From NCBI RefSeq assembly GCF_001429545.1, contig NZ_LMSP01000007.1, positions 60,843-109,030 on the forward strand: a stretch of DNA of 48,188 nt, written 5' to 3'. The notes under the pieces are model-generated. The model was not told the DNA's origin, ran no database searches, and saw only the letters and a program-made list of their open reading frames with translations. The number at the start of each line of letters is the position of its first letter. Position 1 is the first letter of the stretch. A program made the translations under genes and the position numbers. Of this stretch, positions 1 to 8,659 are shown one piece after another. The DNA comes from Paenibacillus sp. Soil787 (lineage in GTDB: Bacteria > Bacillota > Bacilli > Paenibacillales > NBRC-103111).

Positions 1-155
1 CTGGCCCTGGCCCTAGCCCTGGCTCCGGCTCCGGCTCCGGCTCTGGCCCTGGCTCTGGCCCTGGCTCTGGCCCTGGCTCTGGCCCTGGCTCTGGCTCTGA
101 CTCCGGCTCTGGCTCTAGCCCTGGCCTGGCCCTAGCCCTGGCTCCGGCTCTGAGT
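1..155. repeat. Hexamer low-complexity tract (CTGGCY)n
   Basis: About 25 imperfect copies of the 6-bp unit CTGGCC/CTGGCT, with CCGGCT and CTAGCC variants, run from the window edge. Read from base 1, the plus strand gives alternating Leu-Ala/Pro-Ala until a TAG at 133-135. One minus frame gives Glu-Pro/Gly-Pro. No start or ribosome binding site points to a gene, though an upstream gene ending at 135 cannot be excluded because the window starts inside the repeat. Its GC content is far above that of the neighbouring DNA. Confidence 0.85.
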
Positions 156-411
156 ATGAGTCTAGGCGCTCAGATATCTGTTCGGTTAAGATTTTGCTCC
201 AACGCAAAAAAGGCCACCCGAGGTAACCTCTCACAAAACACTCGCATTCACGCACTATCTCTTACGCACTTCGCATTCACACACTATCTCATACACACTC
301 TCTTACACGCACTATCACATACGCGATCTCTGTCAAACACTATCTCATACAACACTCTCTTTCACGCACTTTCTCATTCAAGCTCCACGCCACGTACTCT
401 CTCAAACACGC

Positions 412-509
412 TCTCTCAATCTCTTATATATCTCCTATCAATCTCTCAATCTCTTATATATCTCCTATCAATCTCTCAATCTCTTATATATCTCCTATCA
501 ATCTCTCAA
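412..509. repeat. Three tandem copies of a 30-bp unit, after a degenerate C/A/T-rich tract
   Basis: A 30-bp unit containing CTCTTATATATCTCCTATCA is repeated three times without change, at 421-450, 451-480 and 481-510 (the last bases diverge). From about 236 to 411 lies a related but degenerate tract built from CACTATCTC, ACGCACT and CTCATACAC words, almost free of G on the plus strand. The whole stretch 1-510 has no believable gene. A plus-strand open frame across it is only a translation of the repeats and runs into the 3' end of the opposite EAL gene. Confidence 0.85.
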
Positions 510-510
510 A

Positions 511-1698
511 TCAAATCATCAAATCCCCAAACAAATAAAAGCCCTCTCCCAACGCACAGGAATAAGTCTGAATCTCATGCGAGGTGTCCAAGTCTGTGTA
601 AGCTTGGGATAGGATCCCTTGTTTTTGCAGGTTCATCATCATGATGTTGGAGATGAAATAGGGTCTCCATGTCCAGTTTGCCCCGCGATAGCTCTCATCT
701 TTGCTCCATGCTTCGTCTTTGCGGCTGTAGTTGGACGAGATTTGGTAGCCGTCCTCACGACATATGTACATACGTATACAATTTTCCGACACGTTGCTAA
801 TGATATTTTCGATGACACGATCTGCATCTTCAGCTGTTGCTATACAGACCGAAGAATAGATAAGCAAATCTAGACTTTGATGAATGGTCAAAAGTCGGCT
901 ATAGCGCCCAAGTTCATCTTGACCAAAGTGTTTCATTTCCTCTTTCAGCATAGACTTGAAGGCATCTCGGCGCTGTAATTGCGGTTCAGCTTTGGAGAAG
1001 AGATAGCCTTGCACATATCTTGCTCCGACTTGAAGAGCACTGCGCAATTCTTGCTTCGTTTCTACTCCTTCGACGAGCAGGGAGGCCCCCATTTGAGCCG
1101 CTAGGATGGAAAAGGATTGCATCAGCGCCTTGTAGCCGGCGTGGGTGGCGCTTTTTTTCAAAATATTAAGATCGATCTTCAATATCTTCGGTTGTAGACT
1201 GGCGATTCGGTCGAAATTGCTAAACCCGCTGCCCACATCGTCAATGGCAATGGTACAGCCGAATTCTCGATATACTTCTACAATTTGCGTCAGTTCGTGA
1301 AGCTTCCCTGTGAATTCTTCTTCGGTAATTTCGATCACGATACGCGCTGGATCTATTTGATATTTCCTTAATAGTTCGATAGTCGGCAGCACACCTGTGC
1401 GCTTATAGGTCTGATAGATCCATGAAGGCTTTAAGTTGATGAATAAGGAACTCTCATCTTGAGTCTCAGCCAGCCGTTCAATCGCCCGCTCTCTCAAATG
1501 CCGATCAATCTGAAGCTGCATGTCTTCGGGAATGTCAGGATTTTTGAAAAAAGGCCCCAAACTTTCGACACTACTCTCCCGAATCCGTCTTCCCAGTGTT
1601 TCGTAGCCGATGATTTCTTGGCTCTGAAGTGAAAGTATGGGTTGGAAGAATGGACGTACTTCATGTAGTGGCGGAATCCTGCTGTCTATAGCCTGCAC
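511..1698 (-). CDS. EAL-domain protein, YkuI-like (c-di-GMP binding or phosphodiesterase)
   Basis: This 395-residue protein has an EAL domain (about residues 15-250) followed by a PAS-like C-terminal domain, the architecture of Bacillus subtilis YkuI, which binds cyclic di-GMP. The EAL signature is ETL (E33). Most catalytic-site positions are recognisable: N in FINLKP, E in VIEITEEE, DD in AIDDVGSG, K in ILKIDL, E in LVEGVET and Q in VQGYLF, so activity is possible. The start is a GTG with a strong site (GAGGAGG, 7-bp spacing). No membrane segment is seen, so it is probably cytosolic. It is divergent from the hybrid kinase across about 215 bp, which could link the two in one signalling circuit (inference). 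Confidence 0.9.
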   Translation of the reverse strand: MQAIDSRIPPLHEVRPFFQPILSLQSQEIIGYETLGRRIRESSVESLGPFFKNPDIPEDMQLQIDRHLRERAIERLAETQDESSLFINLKPSWIYQTYKRTGVLPTIELLRKYQIDPARIVIEITEEEFTGKLHELTQIVEVYREFGCTIAIDDVGSGFSNFDRIASLQPKILKIDLNILKKSATHAGYKALMQSFSILAAQMGASLLVEGVETKQELRSALQVGARYVQGYLFSKAEPQLQRRDAFKSMLKEEMKHFGQDELGRYSRLLTIHQSLDLLIYSSVCIATAEDADRVIENIISNVSENCIRMYICREDGYQISSNYSRKDEAWSKDESYRGANWTWRPYFISNIMMMNLQKQGILSQAYTDLDTSHEIQTYSCALGEGFYLFGDLMI

Positions 1699-1913
1699 TG
1701 TGCGCCCTCCTCAAGCAAACTTCGATGATCTTAAATCTTTCGTTCCATTTAGTTCCATCGTGTAATGAATCATATTTTAAACGACATTTCCACATCTTGC
1801 AATGCATTCATGGAAGAAAACATAACATGGTCGTTTTTAAAAGGAATTTGTTGCGTCATGTCGAATTTTTATTACATCCTTTCATCCTATTAGAATCTAG
1901 GTGACCATTTGCT

Positions 1914-4796
1914 ATGAAGTCATTCATGAGATCTCGGATCTCCATGCTATATGTTATTTTAATCGTCGTTTTACTCGTATTTGTGAGTGTCTCCAACTTT
2001 ATTGCTTCTCGTAATATGGAAAATGAAAGTGATGCGATCGTGCACGATTCCATTCCGATTTCCAACACAACGAACAGCCTGCTTACAGATTTAATTAACC
2101 AAGAAACGGGTATTCGCGGTTTTGAAATATCAGGTAATGAGCAGTACCTCGAGCCTTATACGTCTGGTAAAAAGCAGCTGGAACTTGATCTGAACACGAT
2201 CAGCCAATACGATAAAAAGTATCCCACTTTGCAGCTTATTATGGACACGCAAGCCATACCAGCTATTAATAATTTACAGAAGTTTTTCGACACACATTTG
2301 GAGTTGGTTCGTGCAGGAAAAACAGAAGAATCGAAAGCTCGCATTGCGTCCGGCAAAACGATGATGGATCGCTACCGAGTTGTTCATGTAAGTATCGAGA
2401 AGACCATAGATCAAATCACGTCAGATGCCTATACGGCTTCCCTTCATGCAGGTAAAACCTCACGAACGATTACAATGGTCGGCAGTATTATTGCCTTAAT
2501 TGCAGGTGGGATGTCCATTTTCATTTCCTATCGAGCCTATCATGCTGAAGAAGAGATTCGTAGAAGCGAGGAAACGTATCGCTATATGGCAGAAAGCTTG
2601 GAAACGCAGAATGAGGAGATTATGGCCCAGCAGGAGGAGCAGCAGATCACACTCGCGAAGCTATCCGAACGAGAAATGGATTTGGAACTCATCTCGTCCT
2701 ATCAGGAGAAGCTTACAGGCTATGTGAAGTTGAAAGATTTCTTGAAACATACGCTGCCTGCCCTGCTCAATTCGTTGTCCCAGGATGCGGCTTTGGTCGT
2801 CATGGAACGTCACGCAGAGGACTCTACTTCTTATGAAGTTATTCATTCCATTGGTTATCCGAAAGAACATATTAATTTGAATCAGCGAGAGCTTTTTGGG
2901 CCGGCTATGCGTGTTTTCGATGAAGGAACGCCTATTGTTCATACACGAGATATATCAGGTCATGAACAAGGTGTTCATGGGGGAATGACACGAGCTGTCG
3001 ATCAATATGTCCCTCTCATGGACGATAAACAGAAGGTCATTGGCTTCTTGCTGCTTACGAACTATCAAAGCTCTATTTTTCAAGAAAATAACGAACGATT
3101 GACCAAAGGATTAGTTCGTCAGTTCGGACTCGCCTTCTACGCGCAGGTGATGAACGACGAGAGGCTGAGGCAAGCGGCCAGCTTAGCAGAGCTCAATGAT
3201 CAATTAATAACAGAGAAGCAGCTCATCGAAGGGCAGCGCGATCTGATTCAAAATATTTTGGAATCCGCACATGAGGGCATGATGATGTGTGATTCGCAAG
3301 GTACCATCCTGTTCTCCAATCATCGAATGAGTCGGTATTTCAGTTTAAATGAACGCATAGGTGAGAACCTGGTCGATAGCTGTCACGAAATAGCTGCCGA
3401 TTCTCCGAGCTTTATAGGCGTCGCTTCCTCCATTGAAGCGTTGATTGACGGCTCACTGTCAAATCTCACACAACGTTTTAGTTTCGAGCTCGAGGATCAG
3501 GTCCAACACGCGGAGCTATATGCAACCGTGGTCGGTGAAGATACCGAACAGCAAGGCTACTTATTCGTATTTCGTGATCGTACCGAAGAAGAGCGTATTG
3601 ATGAAATGAAGAATGAATTCATTAGTATTGTCTCTCATGAGCTGCGAACTCCCCTTGCCAGTGTGCTTGGTTTTATCGAGATCTTGCTGCATCGCGAGCT
3701 TTCACAAGAGAAGCAAAAGAAATATATGGAAACCATTAATAAAGAAGCGCATCGCTTATCGAATTTAATTAACGATTTCCTTGATTTACAGCGGATGGAA
3801 TCAGGCCGACAACTGTATCATTTCTCCCCAGTCAATCTGCTGCCTACTTTGCAAGAGATCGCCGAACAGTGGCAGGATAAGCATAGTCATCGTATTCTCA
3901 TTCATCAGCAAGAAGCAGAACTATATGTGAGAGCCGATGCAGATCGTATTCGTCAAGTATTCGACAACCTGATCAGCAATGCGATTAAGTACTCGCCTGA
4001 AGCAGATCACATTGATATCCACCTTACTGTCGACCAAGGTAAGATCAACATAGCGATTCAAGATTACGGTCTCGGCATCCCAGAGGAAGCCCGTGACCAA
4101 ATGTTCACCAAGTTCTTTCGTGTCGATAACTCGGACAGACGTCAAATTGGCGGTACGGGCTTAGGTCTCGCTATTGTGAAAGAGATTGTAGAAGGACATG
4201 GCGGACATATCTCTTACACATCCGAAATGAGACAAGGTACGACATTCCGAATCGAATTCGATCAATATGAGATTTCAAATATGGATGGTCAAATTGTTAT
4301 TTTCGAAGATGACGATAATCTGGCCAAATTAATTCAAGTTGCGCTGAACAAGTTGGGGCTCCCCTCCATGCAGCTTCGTTCTGCCGAAGAGGGCATTATC
4401 GCGCTTAATCGCTGTAAAGGCGAGGGACCGATTCTGTTCATCGTCGATATTCATCTGGAAGGCGCCAAGACAGGTTGGGATTTCATCGCTGATTTATACC
4501 GTCATCCGGTGCACTATCAGACCCCTGTTATCGTTTCAACTGCGCTTGATCCGCCTCATGATTATCACGAGAAAGAGATTGAGAAATATCTCAAAAAGCC
4601 GTTCACCATGGAACGTCTCGTCCAGGTGGCAAAACGTCTCCTCGATAATAAGCAAAATAATGCGTACGTGTTCCCTGCCCAAAATAAAGAGAAGCTCTCG
4701 ACCACCTTACAGCGCAACGGCATCGATGTGCTTGGAATGAAGGAGAGCATGGATATGATCGAAGTCGAAATCAAAAAACCGCAATCAGATGCATAA
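1914..4796 (+). CDS. Hybrid sensor histidine kinase (CHASE3-GAF-PAS-HisKA-HATPase-REC)
   Basis: This is a 960-residue membrane kinase. A transmembrane segment near residues 10-32, a CHASE3-type extracellular domain with NQETGIRGF, and a second membrane segment near 185-205 form the sensor. A coiled coil, a GAF-like region (about 260-410) and a PAS-like domain (about 445-560) follow. The HisKA box SHELRTPL carries the phospho-acceptor His575. The HATPase shows NLISNAIKYSP, DYGLGIP and GGTGLGLAIV. A receiver domain (about 780-900) carries the acceptor Asp845 in IVDIHLEG and ends with a short tail. No output domain or separate response regulator adjoins it, so signal transfer must go to another protein. 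The ligand is unknown. A clear terminator follows. Confidence 0.93.
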   Translation: MKSFMRSRISMLYVILIVVLLVFVSVSNFIASRNMENESDAIVHDSIPISNTTNSLLTDLINQETGIRGFEISGNEQYLEPYTSGKKQLELDLNTISQYDKKYPTLQLIMDTQAIPAINNLQKFFDTHLELVRAGKTEESKARIASGKTMMDRYRVVHVSIEKTIDQITSDAYTASLHAGKTSRTITMVGSIIALIAGGMSIFISYRAYHAEEEIRRSEETYRYMAESLETQNEEIMAQQEEQQITLAKLSEREMDLELISSYQEKLTGYVKLKDFLKHTLPALLNSLSQDAALVVMERHAEDSTSYEVIHSIGYPKEHINLNQRELFGPAMRVFDEGTPIVHTRDISGHEQGVHGGMTRAVDQYVPLMDDKQKVIGFLLLTNYQSSIFQENNERLTKGLVRQFGLAFYAQVMNDERLRQAASLAELNDQLITEKQLIEGQRDLIQNILESAHEGMMMCDSQGTILFSNHRMSRYFSLNERIGENLVDSCHEIAADSPSFIGVASSIEALIDGSLSNLTQRFSFELEDQVQHAELYATVVGEDTEQQGYLFVFRDRTEEERIDEMKNEFISIVSHELRTPLASVLGFIEILLHRELSQEKQKKYMETINKEAHRLSNLINDFLDLQRMESGRQLYHFSPVNLLPTLQEIAEQWQDKHSHRILIHQQEAELYVRADADRIRQVFDNLISNAIKYSPEADHIDIHLTVDQGKINIAIQDYGLGIPEEARDQMFTKFFRVDNSDRRQIGGTGLGLAIVKEIVEGHGGHISYTSEMRQGTTFRIEFDQYEISNMDGQIVIFEDDDNLAKLIQVALNKLGLPSMQLRSAEEGIIALNRCKGEGPILFIVDIHLEGAKTGWDFIADLYRHPVHYQTPVIVSTALDPPHDYHEKEIEKYLKKPFTMERLVQVAKRLLDNKQNNAYVFPAQNKEKLSTTLQRNGIDVLGMKESMDMIEVEIKKPQSDA

Positions 4797-4849
4797 CGCA
4801 TCTTAGTGAGCCTTCGATCAGACATTCCATTCAACATAGCGGCTTACTC

Positions 4850-4887
4850 ACTCTCCTTCTAATTTAAATTAAAGGGAGAGTTTTTTT
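4850..4887 (+). terminator. Rho-independent terminator after the hybrid kinase gene
   Basis: The arms ACTCTCC (4850-4856) and GGAGAGT (4875-4881) enclose an AT-rich loop and are followed by a run of T to 4887. Confidence 0.85.
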
Positions 4888-4971
4888 ATTGTAAAGACAG
4901 AGGGATTTCCCGGTCTTGTAGCCAATATACTAGAGAAATACCATTTGATGCGAAGGAAAGGTGTGACCCTA

Positions 4972-6297
4972 GTGGCAAAGCTTGAATCCGCTTCCAACCA
5001 GGTGCAAGCACGTAAAGTCTGGACCCTGTTGTTCTCATTACCGATATTCGCTTGGGCGATGTACGATTTCGCAAATACGATTTTTTCCTCCAATATCGTG
5101 ACTGTGTTTTATCCATTTTATTTAAAAGAAACGCTAGGCAAGAGCGAGGAATTGAATCAGATTGCCAGTACTTTCATTACTTACTCCAATGCGATATCCA
5201 GCTTTTTCCTCGTGTTGTTGTCTCCCTTATTCGGGGTATGGATTGACCGGACGGGCAAAAAGAAGGCTTACCTCGTCCCCTTCACGCTTATTGCTATCGT
5301 GGCAACTCTGCTCATGGGCACTTCAGCTCTTTGGCACATAGACCAGCAGTGGATGGGACTCAACACCTCCTTACTAGGCGTAATTTTCTTTTTTATGGTC
5401 GCCAAATTCTTTTACAATTCAAGCTTAATCTTCTACGATTCAATGATTTCGGATCTTGGTAATGCTCGTGAGATTCCCATCATTTCCGGAGTTGGCGTAG
5501 CGGTTGGTTATGTCGGCACATTAATTGGACTTGTCGTGTTCCCACTGATCAATGGCAATCATTTTGAAAATACGTTTATCCCTAGTGCACTCATGTTTCT
5601 GATCTTCTCTCTACCTATTATGTTTTTTTACAAAGAGAAGCCCCAAAAGCCCGTCAGTGAGAAAAAGTCGCTCCTCAGCGGGTACCGTGAGATTTGGGAT
5701 ACGTTTAAAGAAGCAAGAAAGTTCCGCGCTGCCTTCTTGTTCATGATCGCCTACTTCTTCTTTAACGATGCGATTGCCACGGCGATTGCGGTGATGGCCA
5801 TTTATGCGAATACGGTTATGGGCTTCACCACGGGGCAATTCATTCTGCTCTACCTCGTTTCAACGGTATCGAGCATCATCGGTTCGTTCCTTTTCGGCTA
5901 TGTGACCAGAAGTATCGGCCCCCAAAGAGCGGTGACCATCGTCGCCTTCATCCTTATTATTGCGATCTCCTTAGCAGCATTTGCGACTAGTCAGAGTATA
6001 TTCTGGGTTGCCGGCAGCTTGTATGGTGTATCGATGGGTGCTATGTGGGTCACATCCCGGACACTGATTGTCGAGCTAACGCCGGAAGAGAAACGCGGTC
6101 AATTCTTCGGATTGTTCGCCTTCTCGGGTAAAGTGTCCTCGATCGTTGGTCCCGCTCTTTATGGATCGATTACCTGGGCGCTAGCGTCATCTGGCAACCT
6201 AGCAAGCCGCGTAGCCTTAGGCTCTCTCTTGGTCCTTGTCGTGATTGGTCTGCTCGTTCATATGCGTGTGCCGCAGAAATTGCATTCCTCCTCTTGA
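4972..6297 (+). CDS. MFS transporter of the ATG22/UMF1 type
   Basis: The protein has 441 residues from the GTG at 4972, with about 12 hydrophobic segments and the opening YDFANTIFSSNIVTVFYP typical of the ATG22-like (UMF1) branch of the major facilitator superfamily. The GTG is preferred because AAAGG lies 10 bp upstream; an in-frame TTG at 4945 and ATG at 4948 lack a good site. A loop motif DRTGKKK after the second to third segment matches the MFS A-motif region. Vacuolar relatives in fungi export amino acids, but the bacterial substrate is unknown. It stands alone, between the kinase terminator and the promoter at 6294. Confidence 0.88.
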   Translation: MAKLESASNQVQARKVWTLLFSLPIFAWAMYDFANTIFSSNIVTVFYPFYLKETLGKSEELNQIASTFITYSNAISSFFLVLLSPLFGVWIDRTGKKKAYLVPFTLIAIVATLLMGTSALWHIDQQWMGLNTSLLGVIFFFMVAKFFYNSSLIFYDSMISDLGNAREIPIISGVGVAVGYVGTLIGLVVFPLINGNHFENTFIPSALMFLIFSLPIMFFYKEKPQKPVSEKKSLLSGYREIWDTFKEARKFRAAFLFMIAYFFFNDAIATAIAVMAIYANTVMGFTTGQFILLYLVSTVSSIIGSFLFGYVTRSIGPQRAVTIVAFILIIAISLAAFATSQSIFWVAGSLYGVSMGAMWVTSRTLIVELTPEEKRGQFFGLFAFSGKVSSIVGPALYGSITWALASSGNLASRVALGSLLVLVVIGLLVHMRVPQKLHSSS

Positions 6298-6322
6298 TTC
6301 GTGTACAATAACTTTTAATAAT
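6294..6322 (+). promoter_or_regulatory. Putative sigma-A promoter before the 20-codon ORF and pyrH paralogue
   Basis: TTGATT (6294-6299) and AATAAT (6317-6322) are separated by 17 bp, and the -35 overlaps the end of the MFS gene. A strong ribosome binding site and the small ORF at 6343 follow. It is a prediction from sequence only. Confidence 0.5.
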
Positions 6323-6342
6323 AGACGGAAGGTGTGAGGCGT

Positions 6343-6405
6343 ATGAAGGGTCCAGTTGATATTAGAAACGCGGTCTTTTCCTATTTCTCATTCATGGAAC
6401 ACTAA
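6343..6405 (+). CDS. 20-residue ORF ending inside a terminator hairpin (possible leader peptide)
   Basis: The ATG at 6343 follows the site GGAAGGTGTGAGG. The peptide begins MKGPVDIRN and is rich in aromatic and Ser residues near its end (VFSYFSF). Its TAA (6403-6405) lies within the left arm of a strong terminator whose T run ends about 40 bp before the pyrH-like start. This is the layout of a transcription-attenuation leader, where ribosome position could block the hairpin. It could also be a chance ORF; the only evidence is the placement of promoter, binding site, ORF and hairpin. Confidence 0.45.
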   Translation: MKGPVDIRNAVFSYFSFMEH

Positions 6406-6431
6406 AGCATTCATTGCTTTAGTGTTTTTTT
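6400..6431 (+). terminator. Strong terminator (possible attenuator) before the pyrH paralogue
   Basis: The arms CACTAAAGCA (6400-6409) and TGCTTTAGTG (6415-6424) are a perfect 10-bp stem with a 5-nt loop, followed by seven T. It lies between the promoter at 6294 and the kinase gene, so it must be read through, or another promoter must exist downstream, for the gene to be expressed. Confidence 0.88.
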
Positions 6432-6469
6432 ATGGGTACAAATTTTCTCATCTGAGAGGAGAGATGGAT

Positions 6470-7204
6470 ATGCGGTACAAGAGGGTCTTAATTAAACTTA
6501 GCGGCGGGGCTGTAGCTGGAGATAACGAGTTTGGCTTCGATCCGACGCAGCTTAATCACATTGCCAATGAGATTATGACCGTTGTCAATCTAGGTGTGGA
6601 AGTGTGCATCGTGATAGGCGGAGGCAATATTTTTCGCGGGAATATGGGCGAGAGCTGGGGAATCGAGAAGGCAGAGGCTGATAATATCGGGACGCTGGCT
6701 ACCGTCATCAACAGCTTGATGCTGCGCGGTGTTCTTAAAGCGAAGAGCAAAGCTGAAGTGCGCGTCATGACAGCAATTCCTCTCTCTTCTGTAGCGGAGC
6801 CTTTCATCCGACTGAGGGCCATTCATCACTTGGAAAAAGGGTACATCGTTATTTTTGCAGGCGGCAATGGACAGCCTTTCGTCACCACCGATTATCCATC
6901 GGTCCAAAGAGCCATTGAAGTCAACTGTGAAGCGATTCTCGTCGCGAAGCAGGGGGTTGACGGTGTTTTCGACAAAGATCCGAAGCACCATAAGGAAGCA
7001 CTTCAGTACAAATCACTTCACTATAACGACGTTATCCAAAATGATCTCAAGGTCATGGATCAGTCCGCCTTCATACTGGCGCGAGATTATCAAATCCCCA
7101 TGCATGTTTTCAACTTCGATAAGCCGGGCTCTATGAAAGAGATTTGTGAAGGCCAGAATACAGGCACGATCATCAGTGATTCATCCGAGCTTATTTTTCA
7201 TTAG
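6470..7204 (+). CDS. UMP kinase-like protein (divergent pyrH paralogue)
   Basis: This 244-residue amino-acid-kinase-family protein aligns by eye over its full length with UMP kinase (UMP + ATP to UDP + ADP). Conserved elements are YKRVLIKLSG, VIGGGNIFRG, the D in EADNIGTLATVIN, VDGVFDKDP and LKVMDQSAFILARD. Several positions depart from the usual pattern: KLSGE is KLSGG, and the GTGNPFFTTD segment is GNGQPFVTTDYPSVQRA. Typical pyrH sits between tsf and frr; this copy stands alone, so it is probably a second, specialised copy. The start at 6470 is chosen for AGGAG at 8-bp spacing; an ATG at 6464 is too close. The longer upstream open frame crosses the terminator and is rejected. It may use another nucleotide. 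Confidence 0.82.
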   Translation: MRYKRVLIKLSGGAVAGDNEFGFDPTQLNHIANEIMTVVNLGVEVCIVIGGGNIFRGNMGESWGIEKAEADNIGTLATVINSLMLRGVLKAKSKAEVRVMTAIPLSSVAEPFIRLRAIHHLEKGYIVIFAGGNGQPFVTTDYPSVQRAIEVNCEAILVAKQGVDGVFDKDPKHHKEALQYKSLHYNDVIQNDLKVMDQSAFILARDYQIPMHVFNFDKPGSMKEICEGQNTGTIISDSSELIFH

Positions 7205-7480
7205 AAAAGCATACTGAAAAGCACGCTCCAGAATTCGATTTTAGATTCGTTCGGCAGCTTGGTGAAGGTAGATCAGCTATAGCTGTTACCAATGTTGTAG
7301 TTTCTACAACAATTTACATGCCTAAAGGCTATTTTGTGAGTTGAAGTTGCATTTCGTACAACATTTTGAGCCTATTTGTTGAAAAATGGCCTGAATTGGT
7401 TCAGCCGAGAAGATGAATTCACACCCCCTCACTCCCACTATTTCGCATGTGTAGTCCCCAACCTATCTTATTTATTGACT
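7205..7480. other. Gene-free stretch with two GTTGTA-N5-TACAAC palindromes
   Basis: No coding frame with a usable start is seen. It holds a perfect 17-bp palindrome at 7294-7310 (GTTGTAG-TTT-CTACAAC) and a weaker copy at 7346-7362 (GTTGCA-N5-TACAAC). The same spaced motif appears three times at 42029-42220. The purpose is unknown: protein-binding site, mobile-element relic or RNA hairpin. Confidence 0.7.
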
Positions 7481-7544
7481 AAAAATGCAAAAAGACCCGA
7501 TAGAAGAAGGTCATTTTTTTCAAAGTGTCCTTCTTCTATCGGGT
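7481..7544 (-). terminator. Terminator of the double-GNAT gene
   Basis: A perfect 16-bp stem (7495-7510 with 7529-7544, arm ACCCGATAGAAGAAGG) is followed on the minus strand by CTTTTTGCATTTTT. It lies just past the stop of the minus-strand gene at 7618. Confidence 0.85.
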
Positions 7545-7617
7545 GCTTCTTTTGGCTGCTTCTCCCTGGCATAGTTCATTGTTGCCACTCTATCATTTTC
7601 TTTTTTCGGGGACATTT

Positions 7618-8502
7618 TTAGCTGAGTAAAAGCACGTAATAGTCATTCGCATTCTTCGTTTGAAAGCCGCATGATTCGTATAGGCCTAGCGCTTTCTCGT
7701 TCTCAACAGAGACTTCAAGCTTAATGAAACTAGCGCGATCCTGTTGCTTTATTTCGGTTATCGTTTGGCTCAAAATGCGCCGCCCATAGCCTTTGCCACG
7801 ATACGCCGGCACTACACAAAAACCATAGATGAATCCACTCTCTTCCGCCTCGACCATGGCTCCAATCTTCCCAATAGGCTCTCTCTGCTCGCCAAGCTCT
7901 GCAATCCAGGTCCGCTCTTTATCGCCGTTAATGGTTTGGGTAACATACTCTCTCGTGTCGCTCTCCGACATGCCGAACCCTGACATATTGAGCTTAACCA
8001 GCAGCTCCGTATCCTGCGCATCCGCCAAACGAATGGCAACTCTATCATCTAGATCTTGCGAAGTCACATCCGCTTGCTCTTGAAGCTCCATGACATATTC
8101 AGAAAAATTGTATGTTGCACCAAGATTCGTCAGGAAAGCTTTGCCGCTCTCCGACCCGCGCTCATTAATGAAAATCAGCTTCGGAACTTCCCTGCGCCGA
8201 CATTCGGCTATCACATTTTGAACCAATTGGTTAAAAATACCTTGGCGCCGCGCCTCTGGATGCACCATCCCACTAATTTCTACTTCCGTCGACATAAAGC
8301 TATATATGGCCAAAAATCCGACAATACGGTCATTTTGGTAAAATAAAAAGTCATTCGTCACGCCAGACGGACGGTTCGACAGTGTGCTCCAATTCAGTTT
8401 AATCTCGATATGGTCATGGCTATTACAAACCTCCCAAAGCATCCGAACTTCCTCCAGCTCTTGCGGTGACAGTCCTGCTCTTGGTAATATGCCTTGTTTC
8501 AA
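7618..8502 (-). CDS. GNAT-family N-acetyltransferase with two GNAT domains
   Basis: Two acetyl-CoA-binding GNAT domains are visible. The N-terminal one shows MVHPEARRQGIFNQL, the C-terminal one VVPAYRGKGYGRRIL followed by LEVSVENEKALGLYESCGF, giving about 294 residues. The substrate cannot be read from sequence. The start is placed at the TTG at 8502, which follows GGAGG by 8 bp. The upstream ATG at 8544 lacks a binding site and overlaps a TATAAT box that could be this gene's own -10. It is a single-gene unit with its own terminator, divergent from the SigY-type operon. Confidence 0.87.
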   Translation of the reverse strand: MKQGILPRAGLSPQELEEVRMLWEVCNSHDHIEIKLNWSTLSNRPSGVTNDFLFYQNDRIVGFLAIYSFMSTEVEISGMVHPEARRQGIFNQLVQNVIAECRRREVPKLIFINERGSESGKAFLTNLGATYNFSEYVMELQEQADVTSQDLDDRVAIRLADAQDTELLVKLNMSGFGMSESDTREYVTQTINGDKERTWIAELGEQREPIGKIGAMVEAEESGFIYGFCVVPAYRGKGYGRRILSQTITEIKQQDRASFIKLEVSVENEKALGLYESCGFQTKNANDYYVLLLS

Positions 8503-8608
8503 TAGGTTATCCTCCATCATTCTAATGTGCTTACCTGATGTCATTATACATGTCTGAACATTGGCGTGGTAAGCTAATAAATAATTTTATATATATTTTC
8601 GTGTACAA

Positions 8609-8634
8609 TGAACGATGTAGTGGAGCTGTTCGTA
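8609..8634 (+). promoter_or_regulatory. Putative ECF-sigma autoregulatory promoter
   Basis: TGAAC (8609-8613), a 17-bp spacer and CGTA (8631-8634) match the general ECF promoter pattern (GAAC ... CGTN). It lies 25 bp before the sigma gene, as expected for autoregulation. A TACAAT at 8604-8609 might add a vegetative promoter. Confidence 0.55.
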
Positions 8635-8659
8635 CTATCTATGAATTCAGGCAGAGAGG

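Noticed and set aside
412..509. CRISPR array from the 30-bp repeats
   Set aside because: The copies are directly tandem with no spacers and no cas genes are near.
156..644. Plus-strand open frame of 162 codons
   Set aside because: It only translates the repeat tracts and the antisense of the EAL gene end; it has no binding site and no protein-like composition.
6356..6469. N-terminal extension of the UMP-kinase-like protein
   Set aside because: It would cross a strong terminator, is not conserved in the family, and lacks a binding site, unlike the start at 6470.
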